A stretch of DNA of 64,000 bases from Microbulbifer sp. MI-G (GCF_030440425.1 NZ_CP098023.1:2779501-2843500); one strand, 5' to 3'. Counted from the first letter of the stretch, positions 37,014-46,237 are shown. Numbers and translations: made by a program. The notes: generated from the letters alone by a model not told the origin.

Positions 37014-37457
37014 TCAACACCCTCCCAGTCGCGTCTTGACAAAGCGCACCAACGAGCCCAAAAGCGGTATCTGTTCATAGGCCATGGCACCCAGGTCAAA
37101 AAAATCCTCGTGATAAAACACCTTATCGGAATATCGCAGCAGACTGCAGCCACGCAAGCGCAGCGGGCGCCCCCCGCGCAGGGACTGATGGGCGTAGTGC
37201 ATATACCAGGGCAGGCAGGCGCTGTCTCGGTCGATCGAGGCCTTGTCAAACTGAAAACGGCACTGGGTAAGCCCCCGGCTCATATCCGAAAAGTGCGCTT
37301 GCAGGGCCGGGAGGCCTTCAACACGGCGCAGCGGATCACAAAAAACCACATCCTCACTGTAGATCTCGGCCAGATCCGCCGGATCCTTGACCAGGAAATC
37401 CGTGTAGTAACTCTGCACTTCCTTTATCAGCGATTGCCCGCTCATGGTTGCTTCCAT
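37014..37457 (-). CDS. NTF2/SnoaL-like protein, first gene of the lipid operon
   Basis: A 147-residue protein with the SnoaL/NTF2 pattern: an N-terminal helix (VQSYYTDFL), DLAEIYSEDVVFCDPLRRVEGLPALQAHF at about 27-55 and a final beta segment with RYSDKVFYHEDFFD. The fold binds small hydrophobic molecules and in some members catalyses isomerisation; no reaction can be named here. The AAGGCGG sequence sits about 6 bases before the ATG at 37457. The gene leads the operon transcribed away from the sigma factor gene. Confidence 0.82.
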   Translation of the reverse strand: MEATMSGQSLIKEVQSYYTDFLVKDPADLAEIYSEDVVFCDPLRRVEGLPALQAHFSDMSRGLTQCRFQFDKASIDRDSACLPWYMHYAHQSLRGGRPLRLRGCSLLRYSDKVFYHEDFFDLGAMAYEQIPLLGSLVRFVKTRLGGC

Positions 37458-37482
37458 TTTATTCCGCCTTGCACACTCTGGT

Positions 37483-37512
37483 GAGATACGTCCCTACAGG
37501 GAGTATGGATCA
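37483..37512 (-). promoter_or_regulatory. Putative RpoE/ChrR-type ECF promoter of the lipid operon
   Basis: On the minus strand, TGATCC (37512-37507) is followed after exactly 18 bases by TATCTC (37488-37483). Known RpoE/ChrR-type group 11 ECF sites are TGATCC-N18-TAAG-like. The first coding ATG is at 37457, giving a plausible 5' leader of about 15-20 bases. The -35 match is perfect and the -10 is partial. Confidence 0.6.
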
Positions 37513-37634
37513 TCACACGACAATCGATCCCGATCACTTTTCAGACACGCGCACCAATAAAAAACTGCCCCGGCTGGATCCATTCGCATCGGTGATACGT
37601 AGTAAGGATCGACAACACCGAAAAGAACGTTAAG

Positions 37635-38252
37635 ATGGCGCAGAGATACAAACTCAACCGATCTGAAACTGCCGTGAGAGATCCCCAGGACCGCGAAAAT
37701 GACTGGTCTTCCCTCCTTACGCTTGTGGGCACAAAGCGCGACCGGCAGGCGTTTGAGCGCGTATTTCAGCATTTTGCCCCCCTGATCAAGGGGTTTCACC
37801 ACAGCCGTACCACGGCGCATCTCAATACCGAAGCGGGCGACGAGCTGGTGCAGGAAGTGATGCTCAAGGTCTGGCACAAAGCCCCCCGCTTCGATGCCAA
37901 CAGAGCCTCTGCCAGCACCTGGATCTACACCATCATGCGCAACTGCCGTATCGATATGCTGCGCCGCAGCCAGCGCCACAGGAACCGCGACGACGATATC
38001 GATGTGGCCGATATCTGGGATGAAACCCTGGAGAGCCAGCCACTGCTCTCTTTACAACACAAGCGCAACGAGCGGGACATTGCCGAAGGCCTGAAAGCCC
38101 TGCCGGCGGAACAGGGCCATATTCTAGAAAAAGCCTATATGGAGGGCAAATCCCACAGTGAGATTTCCGCGGAGTTGAAACTGCCCCTGGGCACGGTCAA
38201 ATCCCGCGTGCGCCTGGCAATGAAAAAACTCCAGGGCAGATTGAGCAGGTAG
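37635..38252 (+). CDS. ECF sigma factor, RpoE/ChrR-linked group (ECF11-like)
   Basis: A 205-residue sigma factor. Region 2 (about 43-112) includes AGDELVQEVMLKVW and FDANRASASTWIYTIMRNCRIDMLRR. Region 4 (about 148-200) has the HTH in MEGKSHSEISAELKLPLGTVKSRVRLAMKKL. The next gene, 7 bp downstream, encodes a zinc cupin anti-sigma of the ChrR type, so the pair matches the singlet-oxygen-responsive RpoE-ChrR module. It is divergent from the cfa-containing operon, a known target class of this sigma group. Confidence 0.92.
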   Translation: MAQRYKLNRSETAVRDPQDRENDWSSLLTLVGTKRDRQAFERVFQHFAPLIKGFHHSRTTAHLNTEAGDELVQEVMLKVWHKAPRFDANRASASTWIYTIMRNCRIDMLRRSQRHRNRDDDIDVADIWDETLESQPLLSLQHKRNERDIAEGLKALPAEQGHILEKAYMEGKSHSEISAELKLPLGTVKSRVRLAMKKLQGRLSR

Positions 38253-38259
38253 GTACGCT

Positions 38260-38934
38260 ATGATTCACCATCACCCAGATCAAAATCTGCTGCTGGAGTA
38301 TGCCTCAGGGAGCCTGCCGCTAGGCCCCAGCCTGGTGATCGCAGCCCATGTGCAATTGTGTGCAGAGTGTCGCCGCCAGTACCATGCACTGAACAGCCTC
38401 GGCGGTTCGATACTCAGGCAAAGCCCCGCGCAGCCTTTGCAGGCTGGCGCCTTTGAACGGGTAATGGCGCGCATTGAGCGGGCGCCCGACGGGATACCCG
38501 GCAATTGTGAAACCCCGCCGCCTTCCCCGCCCGACGCAGCCCTCGCCGATGTCCCCCCGGTTCTGGGCAGGCTGCTGGCCCAAAACCCCCCGCTGCGCTG
38601 GGAAAAAGTGACCCGCTCCCTGCAAATATGCCGGCTCAGGACTGGGCAGAAACACTACGAAGTAGCCTTCCATCGCTTGTGCAGTGGCGGCGAGATGGCC
38701 GAACACGATCATCGCGGCAACGAACTCGCGCTTGTGCTAAACGGCAGTTTCTCCGACCAGTTTGGCGTCTACAAGCGGGGGGATTTTATTCTGCGTCAGC
38801 CGGGCCAGGTGCACAAACCCATAGCCACCCAGGACCAGGCCTGTGTGTGCCTCTCCGCAGTGAGCGCGCCGGTGGCTGTCACAGGAATCAGTGGCTGGTT
38901 GCTCAATCCGCTGATCCCCTTCCGGCCCGGGTGA
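38260..38934 (+). CDS. chrR: ChrR-type zinc anti-sigma factor with cupin domain
   Basis: A 224-residue anti-sigma factor. The N-terminal zinc anti-sigma domain has the H-x3-C-x2-C motif at His30, Cys34 and Cys37 (HVQLCAEC). The C-terminal cupin has candidate metal ligands His149, His151, Glu155 and His185. Their spacing (H-x-H-x3-E and 30 residues to the next His) is the same as in the structurally known Rhodobacter ChrR (His141, His143, Glu147, His177). In that system the cupin is needed to release sigma under singlet oxygen. The gene starts 7 bp after the sigma factor, in the same operon. Confidence 0.92.
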   Translation: MIHHHPDQNLLLEYASGSLPLGPSLVIAAHVQLCAECRRQYHALNSLGGSILRQSPAQPLQAGAFERVMARIERAPDGIPGNCETPPPSPPDAALADVPPVLGRLLAQNPPLRWEKVTRSLQICRLRTGQKHYEVAFHRLCSGGEMAEHDHRGNELALVLNGSFSDQFGVYKRGDFILRQPGQVHKPIATQDQACVCLSAVSAPVAVTGISGWLLNPLIPFRPG

Positions 38935-38953
38935 CACGCCTGCACGTGCCGGG

Positions 38954-41900
38954 TCAGAGCGACACTGCCGAAACCCGACCGCTGTCTTCACCGGCGAACC
39001 CCTCAAGCAGGTGGGCCCAGCGCGCCTTTACCCGGGCAAAGTGCTGTTCGCGCACGTGACCATATCCCCGTACCTGCAGCGGGATCTCCAGCAGTTCCTG
39101 CGCTGCGGCCACCGTGTCGGGGCAGAGCCGGGCTGCCACCCTATCCACCGCCTGTGCCACCTGGCGCGACCAGGCGCGCTCGGCGCGGCGCTCGCGGGTG
39201 TAGCCGAACATGTCCAGAAAAGTCCCGCGCAGCACCTTGCCCCGCGCAAGCAGCGGCATCAACCTGCCCATCCAGGGGCCAAACTGCATTTTGCGCACGC
39301 GGCCATTGACATCGCCCCGCGCCAGTAGCGGCGGCGCCATATGAAATCTGAGGGTGAAGTTGCCACTAAAAGTCTCGCGCAGCTGGCGAGCGAATGCTTC
39401 CCCACTGTAGAGACGCGCCACCTCGTACTCATCCTTGTAGGCCATGGCCTTGAACAGACTGTTGGCAGCCGTGCGCGTGAGGGTGGTGCCAGCGCTCGGC
39501 AGGGCCTGCTCCGCCCGGCGAAGACACTCAATACGCCGGGTGAACTGGCGGGCATAGGCCGCATTCTGGTACTCGCCCAGTTCCTTTGCCAGGCGGGCTA
39601 TCAGTTGCTGCACAGACTCCTGGGGGTCGGCCAGTTGCACCGGTTGCGCCGGCACCGCCAGCTGTTTGACCAACTTAGGGTCCACCGCCAGCAGGCGCCC
39701 TGCGCGAAAGGCGCGCAGGTTGTTTTCCACCGCAACACCGTTCAACTGGATGGCGCGCTCCAAAGCCGCCTCGCCGATGGGCAGCAGGCCCTGCTGGCAG
39801 GCGAAACCCATGATCATCAGGTTGCTGGCCAGGGTATCGCCGAACAGGGCCTGCGCGGTTTGATTGGCATCGAAAGCGTAGTATTGGGCACATAGGGCCT
39901 CGATACTCTGCCGTGTTTCCTGCGCCGGGAAGGCCAGGTCGTTATCGCGCACAAAGGCCGCCACCGGCACTTCGGCAGTATTCACCAGTGCGCGCATTTT
40001 GCCTGCCGCAAACTTGGCGCGCTGCCCGGCGGCAGTCACCATATCACAGCCCAGCAACAGCTCTGCGGCACCGTCGCGGATACGCGCAGTGGTAATATCC
40101 TGCGGTCGCGCAGCCACTTTTACATGGGCCACCACTGCACCGTTTTTCTGCGACAGACCGGTGAAATAGAGCGTGGTACTACCCTTGTCTTCCAGATGCG
40201 CCGCCATGCCCAGAAGCGCCGCCACAGTGAGCACACCGCTGCCGCCGATACCGGCAACCAGGATACCCAGGGGCCGGTCCAGTGCAGCGACAGGCACAGC
40301 GGGCAAGGTGGCAATGGCCGCATCCAGGGATTCCGCCAGGCGCTCCAGCGGTGGTTTTTTCAATGTACCGCCCTCGACAGTGACAAAGCTCGGGCAAAAA
40401 CCATCGGCACAGCGCAGGTCCTTGTTACAGCTGGACTGGTTGATCTGGCGCTTGCGCCCGTAGGGGGTTTCCAGGGGCTCCACGGCGATGCAGCTGGACT
40501 GCACACTGCAGTCCCCGCAGCCCTCACACACCCGCTGGTTGATCAATAGCCGTTGCGCCGGGTCGGCCAGTTGCTGTTTCCTGCGGCGGCGGCGCTTTTC
40601 CGCCGCGCACACCTGCTCGTAGATAATTGCGGTCACACCGGAGATCTCGCGCAGGCGGCGCTGCACGCTATCCAATGCCGAGCGGGGCAGGATCTGCACC
40701 TGCGCCGGCAGCTCACTGCGGTGCTTGTGCCAGTGCTCCGGGTGCTCGCTGAGCAGCACTACTGTGCCCACCCCTTCGGCCAGCAACTGCGCCGACAGGC
40801 TGGGCGCGCTCACTTCGCCATCGGCGGGCTGGCCACCGGTCATGGCCACGGCATCGTTGAGCAGGATCTTGTAGGTGATATTCACGCCGCTGGCCACTGC
40901 CTGGCGGATAGCCAGCAGGCCGGAGTGATTGTAGGTGCCGTCGCCCATATTCTGGAAAATATGCCCGGTGCGGGTGAAGCGGTGCAGCCCCACCCATTGC
41001 GCACCCTCGCCGCCCATATGGGCGTAGGTGTCGGTGCGCAGGCCCTTGCCCAGCGCCATAATATGGCAGCCGATGCCGGCGCTGCCGAGGCTGCCTTCGG
41101 GCAGCCGGGTGGAGGTATTGTGGGGGCAGCCAGCGCAGAAGATCGGCTCCCGCACCAACAGGCCCGGGGCCTGTTCCGGCACATTGCCACCGAGCTTTTG
41201 CGCCAGTGGAATCAGTTTCGCTGCCAGTTCGGTATCCGCGAGCCAGCGCGCAATGGCCTTGGCTACCTGATCTGGTCCAAAGCCCCAGGCTGCCGGCAAC
41301 AGGTCCTCTCCGTTCAGGTCTCTCTTGCCAACCACCTTCGGGCGGCGGGTGTCATCCCAGTCGTACAACTGCGCCTTCAATTGGTCCTCCACCAGCGGGC
41401 GCTTCTCCTCCACCACCAGCAGCCGCTCCATATCCTCGGCAAATGCGCCTATGCCCCTGGGTTCCAGTGGCCAGGACATGGCCACCTTGTAAATGGAGAT
41501 GCCGGCCTCGCGCAGGTCGGACTCATCCAGGTTGAGCAACTGCAGGGCCTCGAGCAAATCGCCGTGGGCCTTGCCCACGGTCACAATGCCAAAGCGCTTG
41601 CGCCGGGCTTCACAGGTGACCTTGTCCAGGCGGTTGGCATAGGCGAACGCCTGCGCCGCCGGCAGCCGCTCTTCCAGCAGCCGGCGTTCGTATTCCAGGC
41701 GCTGCGCCGGCCAGTTGAGGGTGGGATCGTAATTGAGGCCGTGGGCCGGAAGGGGGAAGTCAGCGGGCAGCGCAAACTGCGGTAACTCGGGCACAACCAG
41801 GGAGGCCCCGGCCTCTACCGTCTCGGTGACCGTCTTAAAACCCACCCACAGGCCGGAGAAGCGCGACAGGGCGATACCGGCGAGACCGAGGCTCAGGTAC

Positions 41901-42466
41901 TCTTCAATAGTGGCGGGAAACAGCAGCGGCATCATTACCGACTCGAAAATCTGGTCGGTGTTGTGGGAAAACATGGAGGATTCCGCAGTGTGGTCATCAC
42001 CGCACAGGGCCAGGACCCCACCGCACTTCGAGGTGCCCTGAATATTGGCCTGGCGGAACACATCTGCGCTGCGGTCCACCCCGTGGCCCTTGCCATACCA
42101 GATCGCAAAGACCCCGTCGCGGGTGGCCTGCTGGCGATAGTGGTCGAGCAGTTGGGTACCCCAGATATTGGTGGCCCCCAAATCTTCGTTGATGCCCGGC
42201 TCAAAGTGGATATCCCGCCCGGCAAGCAGCTTTTTGTGGCGCCACAGCGCCTGATCATAGCCGCCCAGTGGCGATCCGCGATAGCCGGAGATAAAGCCGG
42301 CGGTGTTGAGGCCCGCCTGTTCATCCAACCGTTTTTGCATCAGGGGCAGGCGAACCAGGGCGTCGATACCCGTTAAAAAGACCCGGCCGGATTCACGGGT
42401 GAATGCGGCTTTGAGGGAATACGCTGTATCAAAGCCCAGCTCCTGATCGCCTTCAACCATTGCCAT
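38954..42466 (-). CDS. Indolepyruvate:ferredoxin oxidoreductase family protein (fused alpha-beta subunits)
   Basis: A 1170-residue enzyme in which the two subunits of indolepyruvate/2-ketoacid:ferredoxin oxidoreductase are fused. The N-terminal half has the pyruvate-ferredoxin-type domain (ISGYRGSPLGGYD) and a TPP-binding core (CAGCPHNTSTRLPEGS, then GGEGAQWVG, MGDGTYNHSG). A ferredoxin-like segment follows (QRVCEGCGDCSVQSSC). The C-terminal half carries the gamma-type domain from GILVAGIGGSGVLTVAALLG. It oxidatively decarboxylates aryl pyruvates to acyl-CoA, reducing ferredoxin. The ATG at 42466 is chosen because AGGTGG lies just before it. It is divergent from an Lrp-family regulator. Confidence 0.9.
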   Translation of the reverse strand: MAMVEGDQELGFDTAYSLKAAFTRESGRVFLTGIDALVRLPLMQKRLDEQAGLNTAGFISGYRGSPLGGYDQALWRHKKLLAGRDIHFEPGINEDLGATNIWGTQLLDHYRQQATRDGVFAIWYGKGHGVDRSADVFRQANIQGTSKCGGVLALCGDDHTAESSMFSHNTDQIFESVMMPLLFPATIEEYLSLGLAGIALSRFSGLWVGFKTVTETVEAGASLVVPELPQFALPADFPLPAHGLNYDPTLNWPAQRLEYERRLLEERLPAAQAFAYANRLDKVTCEARRKRFGIVTVGKAHGDLLEALQLLNLDESDLREAGISIYKVAMSWPLEPRGIGAFAEDMERLLVVEEKRPLVEDQLKAQLYDWDDTRRPKVVGKRDLNGEDLLPAAWGFGPDQVAKAIARWLADTELAAKLIPLAQKLGGNVPEQAPGLLVREPIFCAGCPHNTSTRLPEGSLGSAGIGCHIMALGKGLRTDTYAHMGGEGAQWVGLHRFTRTGHIFQNMGDGTYNHSGLLAIRQAVASGVNITYKILLNDAVAMTGGQPADGEVSAPSLSAQLLAEGVGTVVLLSEHPEHWHKHRSELPAQVQILPRSALDSVQRRLREISGVTAIIYEQVCAAEKRRRRRKQQLADPAQRLLINQRVCEGCGDCSVQSSCIAVEPLETPYGRKRQINQSSCNKDLRCADGFCPSFVTVEGGTLKKPPLERLAESLDAAIATLPAVPVAALDRPLGILVAGIGGSGVLTVAALLGMAAHLEDKGSTTLYFTGLSQKNGAVVAHVKVAARPQDITTARIRDGAAELLLGCDMVTAAGQRAKFAAGKMRALVNTAEVPVAAFVRDNDLAFPAQETRQSIEALCAQYYAFDANQTAQALFGDTLASNLMIMGFACQQGLLPIGEAALERAIQLNGVAVENNLRAFRAGRLLAVDPKLVKQLAVPAQPVQLADPQESVQQLIARLAKELGEYQNAAYARQFTRRIECLRRAEQALPSAGTTLTRTAANSLFKAMAYKDEYEVARLYSGEAFARQLRETFSGNFTLRFHMAPPLLARGDVNGRVRKMQFGPWMGRLMPLLARGKVLRGTFLDMFGYTRERRAERAWSRQVAQAVDRVAARLCPDTVAAAQELLEIPLQVRGYGHVREQHFARVKARWAHLLEGFAGEDSGRVSAVSL

Positions 42467-42988
42467 GGGTACCACCTATTGATTCGTTTTTGCTCTTCTC
42501 GCTCGCCGGCAGCGGCCGGCGGACGCCGCCAGTGCCTGCAACACCGATTCAGGCCTGTGTGAATAGCGGTTAAAATTACCATCGCCCGACCAGGCAGGTC
42601 ATACCAAAATAAACCCAGCTAAGGCATAATACGGCCATAAATCGCTAAAGGGTGCCCGCTGGTGGCAACAAATCACCCAGATTGCGGGGTTTTGAGGGAT
42701 ATAACATTTAAGAGCCCTCACTGCAGCACGCTGCCGGAAGGCAGGGCCCGGGCTCACCTGGCAGAGGTACCAAAAGCGCGGAAAGGTGCCGGTGGAACCT
42801 GGGTAAAACCCAGGCAGGGCACAAACAGAGACCCTTTTAACAGCGATGCCCCGACAGGGGGGGATAATCCGGCATGCACCTACAGCCTGCCCAACGGCAC
42901 ATCGCCTGCTGGCACTGGCGAGTTTGATCGAACGGATGCAGCAAAAACGCCGGTGGGGATTCAGAACCTTGACATACGGGAAAAAACC
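42467..42988. other. Divergent intergenic region with a hairpin-rich Lrp leader
   Basis: This 520-bp region separates two divergent genes. It contains a perfect CCTGGG-TAAAA-CCCAGG hairpin near 42802 and other G/C-rich inverted repeats, with short open frames that look non-coding. No riboswitch family could be assigned. Promoters for both genes and Lrp binding sites are expected here. Confidence 0.45.
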
Positions 42989-43480
42989 ATGGCCTATTTA
43001 CTGGATGCCATCGATAAAAAGATCCTGGAAATTCTGCAACGGGACGCCACCATTGCAAATATTGAACTGGCAGAGAAGGTTTGCCTCTCGCCCTCCCCCT
43101 GCTCGCGGCGGGTAAAAAATCTGCACGAGCAGGGCTTTATCAAACGCGCTGTCACTCTGCTTGAACCGGAGAAAGTGGGCCTGCCGGTGAGCGTATTTAT
43201 TCAGGTCACCCTGAATCACCAGGTGAAAAAGGAGCTGCAGGATTTCGAATCCGTAATCGGTCAATGGCCGGAAGTCATGGAGTGCTACCTGATGACCGGC
43301 GATTTCGACTACCTGCTGCGTGTTGTGGTACCCAACCTGCAGGCCTACCAGGAGTTCCTCGATCAAAAACTCACCGAGTTGCCGGGCATTGACCATATCA
43401 AGAGCAGTTTCTCCCTCAAGCAGGTGCGCTATCACACCGAACTGCCGCTGGACCAGTTGCTGGAGAATCGGGGGCAGTGA
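42989..43480 (+). CDS. Lrp/AsnC-family transcriptional regulator
   Basis: A 163-residue regulator with an N-terminal winged helix (AIDKKILEILQRDATIANIELAEKVCLSPSPCSRRVKNLHEQGFI, about 6-50) and a C-terminal AsnC/RAM effector domain with the GDFDYLLRVVV and IDHIKSSFSLK motifs. The start at 42989 is chosen since it puts the HTH at the family N-terminal position; a longer frame upstream is non-conserved. It is likely to regulate the divergent indolepyruvate oxidoreductase in response to an amino acid. Confidence 0.9.
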   Translation: MAYLLDAIDKKILEILQRDATIANIELAEKVCLSPSPCSRRVKNLHEQGFIKRAVTLLEPEKVGLPVSVFIQVTLNHQVKKELQDFESVIGQWPEVMECYLMTGDFDYLLRVVVPNLQAYQEFLDQKLTELPGIDHIKSSFSLKQVRYHTELPLDQLLENRGQ

Positions 43481-43642
43481 CAGAGAGCCAAGCGAGCCCT
43501 GTATGTTGATCCGGCAAGCGGACAACGCCGTACCCGCGGCACAGCGATGACAGGGGCGAACATCCAGGAGAGCCTGCAACTGGTGGGCAGCGGGCCTCTC
43601 TGCAAACCCTTTTGCCAACAAAAAAATCGGGAGTGACCGGTA

Positions 43643-44017
43643 ATGGAAGAATACAAACCCTGGGGCTTAAAAAGAAACACCTTTTTAATGCTGCTGCATT
43701 TGAGTCAATTGGCCTGGATCATTATCCCCGGCGCAGGATTTGTACTACCCGTTATTATGTGGGCGACAACCAGGGACCACTGTACAGAAGTCGACAGGCA
43801 CGGAAAAATGATTTTCAACTGGATGCTGAGCCTGTTTCTCTACTCTATTGCCTGCACCATTTTAATATTGATCGGTATAGGCCTGTTGGGACTGCTGGTA
43901 CTGGCCCTGCTCAATATTGTGTTTATCCTTATCGGCGCAGTCAGAGCCAGCGACGGGATATTTTGGCGCTATCCCCTCAGCATTGGCTTTTTTCACTCCG
44001 GTAACCCGGCGGCTTGA
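43643..44017 (+). CDS. DUF4870-family small membrane protein
   Basis: A 124-residue protein with the DUF4870 layout: an N-terminal amphipathic start (LLHLSQLAWIIIPGAGFVLPVIMW), a polar stretch RDHCTEVDRHGKMIFNWMLS and a final pair of hydrophobic helices ending in GIFWRYPLSIGFF. Three to four membrane segments are predicted. Function is unknown. GGGAGTGACC lies upstream of the ATG. It follows the Lrp gene by about 160 bp. Confidence 0.78.
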   Translation: MEEYKPWGLKRNTFLMLLHLSQLAWIIIPGAGFVLPVIMWATTRDHCTEVDRHGKMIFNWMLSLFLYSIACTILILIGIGLLGLLVLALLNIVFILIGAVRASDGIFWRYPLSIGFFHSGNPAA

Positions 44018-44209
44018 CATTTCAGAGCCGGTTTGCGACTTGTATCGCTGCTTGGTTTTCAACGCCTTCCCCAGCCGGTGCAGTGACGCCACCTCCCTGT
44101 GCCGCCTTGATGCCACAACCTACTGGTTAACCGGATCAATAGTGGTGCCCGCCAGCGGGGCCTGCGGTTCTATTTTCCCCTAACTTTCCAGTAGGCCCAG
44201 CCCGTTGCC

Positions 44210-44980
44210 TTAATAATAGGATGCAATGTCATCCACGATCGGACCAAGGGCCCGATAGGCGTTGGAAATGTCCACACCATTTCTGCGCTCGCCGCACGGC
44301 AGGCCGCCACACTCATTCCAGTCCGGGTCGGAGAACCAGTCATACTGGGTGACATTGGCACCGTACCGCCAGGGATACGCCATGATCGTGGAGAACCGGT
44401 TGTCAACACCGTGTCCCAGACCGTAGGAGTAAACTCCGCCTGTGGTATCCCCCTGCTTGGTGGAATGTGTCAGCCCCATATTGTGGCCAAGCTCATGCAC
44501 GAAAGTGTTGTAACCGCAGTCGACCCCGGTAACGCTGTAGGCGCGATCACGGGCACTCGTATACATTCTGCCGTTCGCACCCTGGCCAACCCAGGCGATA
44601 CCACAAGTGATATAGGTGCTGCCGCCAATCACCTGCTCCTCCGCCTTGCCCAGCATAACCACCATGTCGGCATTTTCCGATGCGCGCCAGTTATTGACGG
44701 TTCTGTGGAAGGTAATCAAGTCCAGGGTGTCTTCATTCACCCGCAAATCCGAACTGGTGGCACGCCAGGAATCCACCAGACGAAGCTGGATATCCACACC
44801 ATTTCTTCGGTAAGAGTTATTCGCATAACTGATATAGTTGTCGATTTTTGCAGAGATATCACCGGTATGCTGCGCCGCAGGCGCAGTGTACATAATAGCA
44901 ATGTCAACCGTGTCTGCCGTTGCGACACTGGAAACAGTCAAGGCCGCAATAGCCACTGCCAGGCTTTTTTTGAAATCCAT
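44210..44980 (-). CDS. M12-type (reprolysin-like) secreted zinc metallopeptidase
   Basis: A 256-residue metzincin. After the signal peptide (1-22) the catalytic domain follows directly, with no propeptide. The zinc motif is HELGHNMGLTH (His162, His166, His172; Glu163 catalytic). The Met-turn is in STIMAYPW (Met200). Cysteines in TCGIAW, DCGYN and NECGGLPCG probably form disulfides. The enzyme likely acts outside the cell or in the periplasm. Lacking a fused prosequence, it may depend on the upstream gene, whose product resembles the propeptide region of related proteases. Confidence 0.86.
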   Translation of the reverse strand: MDFKKSLAVAIAALTVSSVATADTVDIAIMYTAPAAQHTGDISAKIDNYISYANNSYRRNGVDIQLRLVDSWRATSSDLRVNEDTLDLITFHRTVNNWRASENADMVVMLGKAEEQVIGGSTYITCGIAWVGQGANGRMYTSARDRAYSVTGVDCGYNTFVHELGHNMGLTHSTKQGDTTGGVYSYGLGHGVDNRFSTIMAYPWRYGANVTQYDWFSDPDWNECGGLPCGERRNGVDISNAYRALGPIVDDIASYY

Positions 44981-45217
44981 TATAAACTCCCATTATTATT
45001 ACTCGTGCATACCCTAATCCCCACAACCGACAGGGCACTGCCGGTTGTCGGTCAGTATATGTGCGATACACTTTTTCATACCCTGACTCGATAAAACGCG
45101 CATCCATCCCGTTTAATCGCCTGTGAAGATAAACTTCCGGTATCCGCAGGATTTACACCGATCCCTCCCTTGCCCGATGATCAATCCGAAGCCAATCACC
45201 CCGGACCAATTCTTGCC

Positions 45218-45901
45218 CTAGTCAAAATCATTCAGAGGTAAGTCCTGTTCCCCAAACGATTTCTCACGGGGCGCTTCCGATGACAGATCCTGATCATGTT
45301 TCTCTACGTGATTTTGAATCAGTGCACCGTTGGGGGCGATCCACGCATAGCCACCCTGGGCTTCCAGCGTGTAAGAGCCCGAAGGCAAATTCAGTTGTGC
45401 GTACACGGTATCCTTCCCGAGGGTAAAGGTAGCCCCATGCAGGCGGGTCAAACCGGGAAAGTTCATTTGCAGGCTTTTATTGCCACTGGCATGTTCCTCA
45501 ATATCCCCCACCTGGGCGTCATAGCTGCCTCCCACCCCCGGCAAAGTGATATCCAGGTAATCCCCGATCGCCAGGTTCCTCAAGGTTGCCACATCAATTT
45601 CCAGGTAGGTTTCCCCATTCAGATCAACCGGTAAGCGGCCGGATTCCTGCAGCACTTGCCGTGCCAGCTCCGATTCTGTCCATAAATTCTTTTCGACATC
45701 TTCGACACTTTCTACAGGTTCGTCACTAACGGAAGTTGGTGTCGTTTTTTCTGCAGAATTGTTTTCAGGCAATGTCTTATCCAAAGGGGCCACGGGCGCG
45801 CGTTGCTGCGCAGTGGGCCCGTGGGTATCGGATTGACTTTTCACCCAGAAGAAGTAACCCCCAGCCAGGAGGAGGGCAACGAGAGGAATTATTTTTTTCA
45901 C
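45218..45901 (-). CDS. Exported propeptide-like protein upstream of the M12 peptidase
   Basis: A 227-residue protein with a hydrophobic N-terminus (signal anchor or signal peptide, about 1-20) and a low-complexity linker rich in Pro, Glu and Ser. The C-terminal domain is at about 90-205 (LEIDVATLRNLAIGDYLDITLPG to YTLEAQGGYAWIAPNG). That domain resembles the beta-rich propeptides fused to other bacterial M12/reprolysin-like peptidases. The protease gene lies next, about 240 bp downstream on the same strand. A chaperone or inhibitor role is inference. The start is taken as GTG at 45901 behind a purine-rich GAGAAAAAG; an upstream start is possible. Confidence 0.62.
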   Translation of the reverse strand: MKKIIPLVALLLAGGYFFWVKSQSDTHGPTAQQRAPVAPLDKTLPENNSAEKTTPTSVSDEPVESVEDVEKNLWTESELARQVLQESGRLPVDLNGETYLEIDVATLRNLAIGDYLDITLPGVGGSYDAQVGDIEEHASGNKSLQMNFPGLTRLHGATFTLGKDTVYAQLNLPSGSYTLEAQGGYAWIAPNGALIQNHVEKHDQDLSSEAPREKSFGEQDLPLNDFD

Positions 45902-46237
45902 AATCTTTTTCTCGTAAAAATAACGCAAAATACTGCTTAAAGAACCAGCCAGTGGCCTGTACCAAAAACACTGCCGTGTCAAGACTGAACCCACCGCAGC
46001 AGCAGATACTTAACTGAGACGCTTAATGGTAATTTTCACGCAAAAAAAATTTAGGGAATGCTTCACAGAAGCTTCACAAAGCTGAAAAACCGGTGAACTT
46101 CCCTGTGGTTTTGTGGGCTGCGGCACAGGGTGGGAGGAGCGCAATAGTCTTCGGGAAAACCGCCCGCACACTGCCGGCGGCTCTTTTTGTGCTGTATTAA
46201 GCCGGCAGTGGGCTGGATGGGAAATCGGGTAATGCAC
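45902..46237. other. Gene-free stretch between the protease pair and the CobN-like gene
   Basis: Contains the presumed promoter of the propeptide-like gene. No gene or clear terminator was recognised. Confidence 0.45.

Noticed and set aside
40553..41785. Plus-strand open frame of 410 codons opposite the indolepyruvate oxidoreductase
   Set aside because: It is the antisense of a GC-rich gene with well-conserved motifs on the other strand and contains no recognisable domain.
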